Assembly (NCBI GenBank): GCA_024681195.1
Contig: JAILBH010000094.1
Coordinates: forward strand, 1-33,247
Length of the DNA stretch: 33,247 bases
Direction of reading: 5' to 3'
Source: Treponema sp.
Lineage (GTDB): Bacteria; Spirochaetota; Spirochaetia; Treponematales; Treponemataceae
Below, one piece after another: positions 9,222-17,212 of the stretch (its first letter is position 1; each line of letters begins with the position of its first letter). A program made the translations under genes and the position numbers. A model generated the notes under the pieces. It ran no database searches. It had not been told where the DNA came from and worked only from the letters and a program-made list of their open reading frames with translations.

Positions 9222-9764
9222 ATGAAAAAAACTTATAATTCAATAAAAAATCTTTTACTCACAATTCTTACCATTATGATTGGCACTTCATTTTTTACAG
9301 GCTGTAGAACTGTAAAAAGTGTGAGTCTTGCTTATTCAGCTAATGAAGATATTGATGTAGCATATATTTATTTTCAACTTTATAAGAAAAACGAACTTAG
9401 TGGTGCATTATATGTTACATATAATAATTTAGAAACACAAAAAGCCGAAAAATTAACTTACTGGTCTCCGGTAGAGCTTCCTGCAGGAGAACCTCTTAAG
9501 CTAACCCTTAGGCTTTTATATAAAGAGCCTCGCTCTGATTTTGGCGATGAAAATTGTATTACTTCATGCTGTACTACAACTTTCAATGCCTTTGAAGCAA
9601 CACGTGACGTTAATAAGGAAATTACTTTTAATGTTCCACCGCTTGAACCTTTTACTGATTATGTAATCAGTTATCGTAAAGGCCCTGGAATTCCTGGTAA
9701 CAGTTACGTAACTCTCACAAGAAAGGATACAAAAGAAGTTATTCTTGAGAGAGAATTTAATTAG
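9222..9764 (+). CDS. Hypothetical lipoprotein
   Basis: MKKTYNSIKNLLLTILTIMIGTSFFTGC signal peptide with lipobox-like FTGC; GGGTGGGA upstream of ATG 9222. Confidence 0.6.
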   Translation: MKKTYNSIKNLLLTILTIMIGTSFFTGCRTVKSVSLAYSANEDIDVAYIYFQLYKKNELSGALYVTYNNLETQKAEKLTYWSPVELPAGEPLKLTLRLLYKEPRSDFGDENCITSCCTTTFNAFEATRDVNKEITFNVPPLEPFTDYVISYRKGPGIPGNSYVTLTRKDTKEVILEREFN

Positions 9765-9806
9765 GTTATTTTTGGACTCGTTCCTGAAATTTTGTTTACA
9801 TCCTTA

Positions 9807-9844
9807 CCCTCATTTTGCGTTGCAAAATGAGGGTTCTTTTTTTA
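9807..9844 (+). terminator. Rho-independent terminator
   Basis: CCCTCATTTTGC-GTT-GCAAAATGAGGG, 12-bp perfect stem followed by TTCTTTTTTT. Confidence 0.93.
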
Positions 9845-9848
9845 TAAT
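9820..9848 (+). promoter_or_regulatory. Candidate sigma70-type promoter for murC
   Basis: TTGCAA (9820-9825), 17-nt spacer, TATAAT (9843-9848). Predicted start near 9855, the murC A of ATG. Confidence 0.5.
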
Positions 9849-9854
9849 AACAAT

Positions 9855-11405
9855 ATGTCACAAATAAATGAAAATCTTAAACTTCCGCAAAACCTTAATG
9901 GTATTCATATTCATTTTGTAGGAATTAAGGGAACCGGAATGGCTGCCCTTGTAGAAATCTTTTATCATAACGGAGCTGTTATTACCGGCAGCGACGTTTC
10001 AGAACATTTTTATACAGATGAAATAATCGAAAAACTAGGGCTCAAAGCTCTTCCTTTTGCCAAAGAAAACATTACAGATGATGTTCAATATGTAGTTTAT
10101 TCTGCTGCCTATAAACTGGACAAAAATCCGGATCTTATAGAAGCAGTAAAAAGAAATATTCCGTGTCTTTTGTATACACAAGCCCTTGGTTTTTATTCAA
10201 GCCTGGCTTATTCCTGTGGAGTCTGCGGAGTTCACGGAAAGACTAGTACAACCGGTCTTGTTGGAACAATCTTAAAGCATATAGACGATATTCCATCTCA
10301 GATTCTTGCAGGTTCCATGATTAATTCTTTTGGAAATACCTGTACCTATACTTCGCCGCTGATAGAAAAACTGGAACCACAGGATAAAAAATCAAAATCA
10401 ATTTTTGTTGCCGAAACCTGCGAATACCAGCGCCATTTTATGTCGTTTTTCCCAAAAAAAATAATTCTTACTTCGGTAGAACTTGATCACGAAGACTATT
10501 ATCCAACTTATGAAGATATAAGACAGGCCTTTGTTGATTATATATGCAGGCTTCCTATGTTCGGAGAACTCATTTATTGTGCAGATGATCCAGGAGCGGT
10601 TGAAACAGCTCTTATTGCCTATAACAAGCGCCCGGATATTCACATGGTCCCTTATGGAGTAAATGCCGGCGGAGATTATAAGCTTACATTCTGCAGTGTA
10701 GAAAATGAAAAAAACAACTTTAAGCTTGGTGCGTTTGAAAAAGAATTTGCAATTCAAATGCCTGGAAAACATGAAGTAATGGATGCTGCCGCAGCCGTAG
10801 CCCTTGTTTGCCAGATTCTCCGTTATTTTGGAAAACATCCTTCAGAATATGCAGACAAAATAGCAGAAGGACTTCTTGCTTTTACAGGTGGAAAACGCCG
10901 AAGCGAAGTTGTAAGAAAATTTAAGACACCTTCGGGTAATGATGTTATAGTTCTTGATGATTATGGTCATCATCCTACAGCAGTAAAAACAACACTGGAA
11001 GGCTATCGTGAATTTTATAAAGGCCGTAAAATTATTCTGGATTTTATGAGTCATACTTACAGTCGTACACAAGGGCTGCTTAAAGAATTTTCCGAAAGTA
11101 TGGACAGTGCAGATGTTGTAATTCTTCATAAGATTTATAGTTCTGCCCGCGAAAACCCTGCAGATTTTAATATAACAGGAAAAGATCTTTACGAAAAAAC
11201 CTTAGAACACCAGAATGAAAAAGGAACAACTGCTGCAAAAAATAATGCAATTTATTATAAAGAAGAAATTCTTGATGCAAAGGATATTGCTCAATCCGAG
11301 CTTGAAAAACCTCTTCCACCAGAATACCCGGATGGTTATCTTTTTATAACAATGGGTGCCGGTGATAACTGGAAGCTTGGAAAAGAGATTTTTAAAGAGG
11401 TATAA
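9855..11405 (+). CDS. murC: UDP-N-acetylmuramate--L-alanine ligase
   Basis: IHFVGIKGTGMAALVEI; GVHGKTSTTGLVGTIL; VAETCEYQRHFMSFFPKKIILTSVELDHEDYY; LDDYGHHPTAVKTTL. Confidence 0.93.
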   Translation: MSQINENLKLPQNLNGIHIHFVGIKGTGMAALVEIFYHNGAVITGSDVSEHFYTDEIIEKLGLKALPFAKENITDDVQYVVYSAAYKLDKNPDLIEAVKRNIPCLLYTQALGFYSSLAYSCGVCGVHGKTSTTGLVGTILKHIDDIPSQILAGSMINSFGNTCTYTSPLIEKLEPQDKKSKSIFVAETCEYQRHFMSFFPKKIILTSVELDHEDYYPTYEDIRQAFVDYICRLPMFGELIYCADDPGAVETALIAYNKRPDIHMVPYGVNAGGDYKLTFCSVENEKNNFKLGAFEKEFAIQMPGKHEVMDAAAAVALVCQILRYFGKHPSEYADKIAEGLLAFTGGKRRSEVVRKFKTPSGNDVIVLDDYGHHPTAVKTTLEGYREFYKGRKIILDFMSHTYSRTQGLLKEFSESMDSADVVILHKIYSSARENPADFNITGKDLYEKTLEHQNEKGTTAAKNNAIYYKEEILDAKDIAQSELEKPLPPEYPDGYLFITMGAGDNWKLGKEIFKEV

Positions 11406-11407
11406 AT

Positions 11408-12283
11408 ATGACATCGATGACCGGCTATGCTTATGAAGAAGTTACATCTGAACAAACTGTTGTTTCTGTAGAAATCAAATCGGTAAACTCACGCTTTCTG
11501 GATCTTACAATTAATCTGCCAACATACCTTAATCCAATTGAAAGCTATTTCCGCACAAAAATAAGCGAAAAAGTTACCCGCGGCAAGGTTGATGTTTATA
11601 TCCGTATTAAGGAAAATCATTCTGATGCACAGATAAGCGTAGATACCCAGCTTGCCAAAACTTATATGGAGGCTTACAGACAGATTGCAGCTGCAGCAGG
11701 AATTGCAGGCGTTCATCCGGCTGCAGCTATTTATGCTCTTATTAATCAGGATGGAGTTCTTAATTCAAATAAGGAATATGATGTAGAAAAATATAAGACT
11801 CTCATAGATCCGGTTTTTGATGCAGCATTTGACCGTTTTGTTTCTGACAGAGAAAGGGAAGGTGCAAATCTTAAAAAAGACCTTGAAGAAAAACTTACAG
11901 TCCTGGAAAACTGTGCCGGCTTCTTTAAAGATTGGCAGCCAAAGATGGAACAATATTTTAAAGAACAGATTACAAGCCGCTTTAATGAACTGCTTGGCGA
12001 AAACGCAGATCAGAACCGCATAATGACAGAGACAGCTGCAATGCTTGTTAAATATACTATTAATGAAGAAATTGTACGTTTATTCAGTCACATTAGCGCA
12101 ATGAAAAATGAAATTCAAAATAATCCTGTTCCTGGAAAGCGACTGGATTTTATCTGCCAGGAAATGAACAGAGAAATTAATACAATAGGCAGTAAAAATC
12201 AATTTTCAGAAGTTGGAGCAATGGTAATAAACGCAAAGGATGCTCTTGAAAATATTCGTGAACAGAGTAAGAATGTAGAGTAA
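11408..12283 (+). CDS. YicC family protein
   Basis: MTSMTGYAYEEV...VEIKSVNSRFLDLTINLP; C-terminal GKRLDFICQEMNREINTIGSKNQ. Confidence 0.95.
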   Translation: MTSMTGYAYEEVTSEQTVVSVEIKSVNSRFLDLTINLPTYLNPIESYFRTKISEKVTRGKVDVYIRIKENHSDAQISVDTQLAKTYMEAYRQIAAAAGIAGVHPAAAIYALINQDGVLNSNKEYDVEKYKTLIDPVFDAAFDRFVSDREREGANLKKDLEEKLTVLENCAGFFKDWQPKMEQYFKEQITSRFNELLGENADQNRIMTETAAMLVKYTINEEIVRLFSHISAMKNEIQNNPVPGKRLDFICQEMNREINTIGSKNQFSEVGAMVINAKDALENIREQSKNVE

Positions 12284-12284
12284 G

Positions 12285-12312
12285 CGCGGTCCCAAAGCTA
12301 GTCGAAGGGCAC
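12285..12312. repeat. GC-rich intergenic imperfect palindrome, candidate dispersed repeat
   Basis: gcgcggtcccaaagctagtcgaagggca; resembles the widespread CCCTGAGCTTGTCGAAGGG-type repeat. Confidence 0.35.
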
Positions 12313-12327
12313 ATACAGGAGGCATAT

Positions 12328-12861
12328 ATGAAACAAGATTTACGTATAGCAATAAGTGGAAAATCGGGCTGCGGAAACACAACCGTCAGCGGTTTACTGG
12401 CTCAGAAGCTTGGATTAAAACTGATTAATTATACTTTCCGCCAGCTTGCAGAAGAAAAGGGAATGACTTTAAAAGAAGTTATAGAAGCTGCAAAAAATGA
12501 TGACTCCTATGATAAATATGTAGATAAGCATCAGGTAGAGCTTGCACTTGCAGAGCCTTGTGTACTTGGAAGCCGTCTTGCAATATGGATGCTCAAGGAA
12601 GCAGACTTTAAGGTTTATCTTTATGCAAGTGACGAAACCCGCGCTCAGCGCATTTTTAATCGTGAAGGCGGGAATTTAGAGGCAATAAAAGAATTTACAG
12701 CAATGCGTGACAGGGAAGATACCGGCCGCTATAAGGAGTTTTACGGCATAGATAATAACGATTATGATTTTGTAGACCTTATTATAGATACGGTAAATTT
12801 TCTTCCGGATCAGATTGTTGAGATTATCTGTGAAAAGCTTAAGGAAAAAGGCTTAATTTAA
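12328..12861 (+). CDS. Cytidylate kinase-like P-loop protein
   Basis: RIAISGKSGCGNTTVSGLLAQKLGLKLINYTFRQLAEEKGMTLKE...RAQRIFNREG...MRDREDTGRYKEFYGID, archaeal-type CMP kinase architecture. Confidence 0.8.
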   Translation: MKQDLRIAISGKSGCGNTTVSGLLAQKLGLKLINYTFRQLAEEKGMTLKEVIEAAKNDDSYDKYVDKHQVELALAEPCVLGSRLAIWMLKEADFKVYLYASDETRAQRIFNREGGNLEAIKEFTAMRDREDTGRYKEFYGIDNNDYDFVDLIIDTVNFLPDQIVEIICEKLKEKGLI

Positions 12862-12864
12862 TTC

Positions 12865-13398
12865 CTAGAATTTGCTTTCTGCAAAGCCAAGCCAGTTATC
12901 GTTAGCTAATAATGCTTTTTCTGCATCATCAAGCTGGAATGGATAGCTTTTTGAAAGTGAGCCTGCAATGAGCTTTACCTTTGCTGTTCCATCGTCGTTA
13001 ATAACGATTTTACATTCAGTATCTTTGCTGGCAAAGGTTTTGAACATATCTGCAAGTGATTTTCTGTCAATTTCAATACCCATAAGGTTGCAGGCAAACA
13101 TATCCTGACGGAATGGTTTTGCATAGGTAGGGGCAACAACTGTAAAAATACCGTTTACCTCGAGTGCAGAAGCTGCGTGTTCTCTTGCTGCTCCGCATCC
13201 AAAGTTTTCCCTGGTAATAATTACTTTTGTTCCTACTACATCTGCTTTTGGATTAAAGCCTTCTATTTTAAGTTCTTCAAAAAGATGTGTTTTTAATTCC
13301 TGTTTAGGAAGCTCTTTTAAGTAATTTTCCAGAATAATTTCGTCAGTGTTGATGTCCGACCTGTCCAAAAAGAGGACTGGACCGCCAAAAGTTTTCAA
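12865..13398 (-). CDS. leuD: 3-isopropylmalate dehydratase small subunit (aconitase swivel domain)
   Basis: RSDINTDEII, VIITRENFGCGAAREHAASALEVNGI; TTG start preceded by GGGGG. Confidence 0.85.
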   Translation of the reverse strand: MKTFGGPVLFLDRSDINTDEIILENYLKELPKQELKTHLFEELKIEGFNPKADVVGTKVIITRENFGCGAAREHAASALEVNGIFTVVAPTYAKPFRQDMFACNLMGIEIDRKSLADMFKTFASKDTECKIVINDDGTAKVKLIAGSLSKSYPFQLDDAEKALLANDNWLGFAESKF

Positions 13399-13560
13399 TT
13401 TTTTCCCCCTGATATTTCCCGATGATAGGGAAATATATGTTATATATTTATTATAACATCAAAATGCTTAAAAGTGGAAAAAATATGTTGTTTTTATTGA
13501 AATTCAGGTTAAACCTTTAATATAAATAACAAATAATTACTAAGACATAGATATCAAAAA

Positions 13561-13590
13561 TTGACAATAAACTTCATCATAGAGTATAAT
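13561..13590 (+). promoter_or_regulatory. Consensus sigma70-type promoter
   Basis: TTGACA (13561-13566), 18-nt spacer, TATAAT (13585-13590), ahead of the TTG start at 13637. Confidence 0.75.
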
Positions 13591-13636
13591 TAAATAGTTA
13601 TATATATAGAAGATTAATAGCAATCGGAGTGAATAA

Positions 13637-15532
13637 TTGAAGCGTTTTTGCATTGCAGCAGGTATCTTATTTCTTTTTATTTTTAAATTACCTGCCGCAG
13701 ACTTTACTTTTACAGCAGCCCCAGCAGTAAATATCCAGTTAGATAAAAAAATGCCAATCGGTTTTTCTGGTTTTATTCAGGCCGATTTAAATCTTTTTAG
13801 TTTTTTAACCTTTGGTATTGAAGGAAACTATTCCATGTTTAAGCCGGATGGTTTTACAAAACCTATTCAGCTTTATGGAGGCGGTCTTGATTTAGGACTT
13901 TATTTTTTCCCGCTTTCACGTATTTATACAGGAATAGGCGGTGGTTTTGGTATTAATTCCGGTTATGTAAATGTACGGGAAGCAAATGCAGTTTATGCAA
14001 CCTACAATCCAAACGGACTATATTATCACGGTTATGCAGATTTAGGCTTCCGCTTTAATCCAAATTTTATTCTTACAATAAATGGTGGTTATTTATCTTA
14101 CATAAAGAAGGATTTTTCTAATTTTAACAATGGCTTTTATGCAGGAGTTGGAATTAAAATAAATAAAACTGTTGGAAGCAGTGCAAGAAAAGCAAAGGCT
14201 GTAACAGTCAGTCTTGAACAGTACGGAGATATCTATCCTTCATTCAGCAGAATTTACCGTGATAATGAATGCGGTATGCTTACAATTACAAATCATGAGT
14301 CTGCAGAAATTCGTAACGTTCATATTTATTTTGATGCAGACAAATATACCTCGAATGTAATTGAATGTGGTCATGTTTCCAGAATAAACCGCTATAAGAG
14401 TACACAGATTCCTTTGTATATTGATTTTTCGGATGCCATCATGAGCTTTAGTGAGAACGGACTCATTCCAGGAACCGTTACTATTGATTATGAAATCCTT
14501 GGTCAAAAAAGACAGATTAAACAAAGTGTAAACCTTTCTATACGAAACCGAAACGCTTTTGTATGGAGTGATAAGGCTGCATTAAGTTCCTTTGTTTCTT
14601 CAGAAACTCCGGAAATTCAGAACTTTGCAAAATCTGTAGCGGGGATTGCCCGAAACCAGCTTGCAACAGGTATGAACAGAAACATTCAGTTTGCTGCAGG
14701 TATGTTCCTTGCTCTTCGTTGTGCAAATATTACTTATTCAGAAGATACTCTTACACCTTTTATAAGCTATCATGCCACCGAAGAAGAAGATTCTATTCTT
14801 TATCCTTTGCAGACAATGGAATGTCTTAGCGGAGACTATGATGATATTGGTATTCTTCTTATGTCTTGTCTTGAATCCCAGGGTATAAGCTGTGCCTATA
14901 TGGTTACCGAAGATGATTTTATTGTATTTGTAGATTTAGCGCTTTCTCCTTCTGCTGCCACAAATCATTTTGTAGATTTGGAATCGGTTTTGATTGATGA
15001 AGAACAAAATAAAGTTTATCTTCCACTTTCTATGGCAGAATATGAACATGGATTTACAACAAGTAAAAACAAGGGTGCTTATGAACTTAAAAAGCTCCTG
15101 CTTGATGAAGAAGGAATCTATGAGTTTATTCTTGTAGAAGAAGCCTGGACCGTTTATAAGCCTGTTGTATTTAATGTTGCTTCTCAGAATCTTCCAAAGC
15201 CTTCAGATACATATCTTGTTGAACAGCTTGATACTGCCGTTAACAACTATATTTATACAGATTTGAATCCTATTGTAGAAAATCTTAAGAAAACCGGCGA
15301 TCATAATAAGATTGGTGTTGCTCTTGTTCGTGCAAAGCGCTATTCAGAAGCAAAGGCAGAATTCCAAAAGGCAGGAACTGCAGCTGCAATGAATAATATT
15401 GCAAACATCTGTACTATTGAACAAAATTATGACGAAGCCATGAAGATGTATCAGAAAGCTCTGGAAATGGATCCGGGAAATAAGACGGCTCAATCAGGAC
15501 TTGATAACTTAAAAAATAAGCTTGGATTATAG
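13637..15532 (+). CDS. Exported beta-barrel-like / transglutaminase-like-fold protein with C-terminal TPR; catalytic residues lost
   Basis: Signal peptide MKRFCIAAGILFLFIFKLPAA; alternating beta segments; paralogous to the next gene; GDYDD and EDDFIVFVD replace GDCDD and PGHIYIAFD; TPR motif near C-terminus. Confidence 0.75.
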   Translation: MKRFCIAAGILFLFIFKLPAADFTFTAAPAVNIQLDKKMPIGFSGFIQADLNLFSFLTFGIEGNYSMFKPDGFTKPIQLYGGGLDLGLYFFPLSRIYTGIGGGFGINSGYVNVREANAVYATYNPNGLYYHGYADLGFRFNPNFILTINGGYLSYIKKDFSNFNNGFYAGVGIKINKTVGSSARKAKAVTVSLEQYGDIYPSFSRIYRDNECGMLTITNHESAEIRNVHIYFDADKYTSNVIECGHVSRINRYKSTQIPLYIDFSDAIMSFSENGLIPGTVTIDYEILGQKRQIKQSVNLSIRNRNAFVWSDKAALSSFVSSETPEIQNFAKSVAGIARNQLATGMNRNIQFAAGMFLALRCANITYSEDTLTPFISYHATEEEDSILYPLQTMECLSGDYDDIGILLMSCLESQGISCAYMVTEDDFIVFVDLALSPSAATNHFVDLESVLIDEEQNKVYLPLSMAEYEHGFTTSKNKGAYELKKLLLDEEGIYEFILVEEAWTVYKPVVFNVASQNLPKPSDTYLVEQLDTAVNNYIYTDLNPIVENLKKTGDHNKIGVALVRAKRYSEAKAEFQKAGTAAAMNNIANICTIEQNYDEAMKMYQKALEMDPGNKTAQSGLDNLKNKLGL

Positions 15533-15545
15533 AGCGGAGAAAGGA

Positions 15546-17156
15546 ATGAAGCTCGTAAGCAAAAAATCAGTTTTTTGTGCAGTTCTTTTATATGTTTTCT
15601 CCTTCTGCGGAATTTTACCGCTGGCTCAGGCAAAAGCAGCAGAATTTTCTATAAGGGCTTTTCCAATATATACTTATTTTAGTAATGATCTTTGTAAGCT
15701 TGGACTTGGTGGAACTGCAGCTTTTGATTTTTCTCCTGCTACATTCCGTGCAAATGACAAGCTGCTTTTTTCTGTACAGGGTTCTTATGTAAATATGATT
15801 GAAGACGGAATTAATGCCGAAAACTATATTGATTATGGTATTGGAGCCGGCTATTCCTTTAGATTAAGCGACCGCTTTTATATGTATCCGGAACTCTTAG
15901 GTGGAATCTGGACAATTATTCAAAACAAAAAAAACAAGCTTCCTTCAGAAAGAGGCTTTTTATACGGAGCAAGACTTTCGTTTGAATTTCACATTCTTCC
16001 GGAGTTATATGCTTCTCTAAATGCAGGCTATAAATCACTTAATCTTTTAGATGGAATTCTTTCGCATAGTATTCATGCAGGAATTGGAATTACCTATAAT
16101 TTTTCTAAGGGCCTGCGTTATTCTTCTAATATTAGTATTCCAGAGGTAGATTTAAGTCCGCTTTTTCCGGTTTTTTATGCGCATTATATTGATAATCCTT
16201 TTGGAACAATTACTCTTGCAAATAATGAAGAAGCCGCAATTACCGATGTCCATGTGTATTTTTACAATGAACAGTATATGCTTGCCAGAACTCTTGTGGG
16301 CTCCTTTGATAAAATCAAACAGGGAGAACAGGTTAAGATTCAGATTACGGCTCTCTTAAACGAAAGCATCCTTTCACAGCTTTCCGAATCAATGACAACA
16401 GCTCAGGTTACAGTTGAATATAAGCTTTTAAATAAAGCAAAGGATTATTCACAGACTCTTTCATTTACAACCTTAAGCCGTAACTCTATGACCTGGGAAG
16501 ATGACAGACAGGCTGCAGCTTTTGCTTCTCCAAGAGATTCCTGTGCTCAAAAATTTGCCAGGCAGGTTAAATCAATTGTAAAATCTTCGGTTCGTAAAGA
16601 TATTCCTTTGAATATTCAGTATGCAGGTGCGCTTTTCTGTGCTCTCAAAGAATATGGAATTAACTATGTAATAGACCCGAGTTCTGCATATTCAGATAAT
16701 ACTGGTGGACTTACAATAGACTTCCTTCAGTTTCCTTATCAGACCCTCTCTTATCACGGTGGAGACTGTGATGACCTTTCTATTATGAATTGTTCGCTGC
16801 TTGAAGCAATTGGAATTAAAACTGCGTTTGTAACAATTCCTGGTCATATTTATATTGCATTTGATTCCGGGGTTTCTGAAGAAGAGGCAAAAACTCAAAT
16901 TCCAAACGGGCACTATGTTGTAAAAGATGGGGTTGTATGGATTCCTTATGAAATTACACTTTGCACCGATACCTTTGATCTGGCGCTTAGAACCGGATAC
17001 AGCCAGTGGGAAAAAGCAGGGGAGGCTGCAGCTTTAATTCCTTTAAAGGATGCGTGGGCTGCATTTAAAGCAGTAAGCGTGCCCGAATCAGATACTTCCA
17101 TTCAGTTCCCGGAACACGAAAGAATTCTAAAATCTTTTGCTAATTTAACCTATTAA
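15546..17156 (+). CDS. Exported beta-barrel-like / transglutaminase-like cysteine-protease-fold protein
   Basis: Signal peptide MKLVSKKSVFCAVLLYVFSFCGILPLAQAKA; barrel-like N-terminal region; HGGDCDDLSIMNCSLLEAIGIKTAFVTIPGHIYIAFD; VVWIPYEIT. Confidence 0.75.
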   Translation: MKLVSKKSVFCAVLLYVFSFCGILPLAQAKAAEFSIRAFPIYTYFSNDLCKLGLGGTAAFDFSPATFRANDKLLFSVQGSYVNMIEDGINAENYIDYGIGAGYSFRLSDRFYMYPELLGGIWTIIQNKKNKLPSERGFLYGARLSFEFHILPELYASLNAGYKSLNLLDGILSHSIHAGIGITYNFSKGLRYSSNISIPEVDLSPLFPVFYAHYIDNPFGTITLANNEEAAITDVHVYFYNEQYMLARTLVGSFDKIKQGEQVKIQITALLNESILSQLSESMTTAQVTVEYKLLNKAKDYSQTLSFTTLSRNSMTWEDDRQAAAFASPRDSCAQKFARQVKSIVKSSVRKDIPLNIQYAGALFCALKEYGINYVIDPSSAYSDNTGGLTIDFLQFPYQTLSYHGGDCDDLSIMNCSLLEAIGIKTAFVTIPGHIYIAFDSGVSEEEAKTQIPNGHYVVKDGVVWIPYEITLCTDTFDLALRTGYSQWEKAGEAAALIPLKDAWAAFKAVSVPESDTSIQFPEHERILKSFANLTY

Positions 17157-17212
17157 AATCAAACTTATATGATATAATATCTCATAATTTATTTTCTAAT
17201 AAGGATTATTCT

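Noticed and set aside
9270-9300. tggcacttcattttttaca considered as a sigma-54 promoter
   Set aside because: The -12 GC element is missing and the site is inside the lipoprotein signal-peptide coding sequence.
12177-12380. 67-aa minus-strand ORF across the yicC-kinase junction, starting MCPSTSFG within the GC-rich palindrome
   Set aside because: Mostly antisense to two convincing genes; the shared ATGTG with the 5485/6944 elements is too short to link them.
17173-17178. TATAAT upstream of the GH31 gene considered as a promoter
   Set aside because: No recognisable -35 at 16-18 nt; TATAAT-like hexamers are common in this AT-rich DNA.
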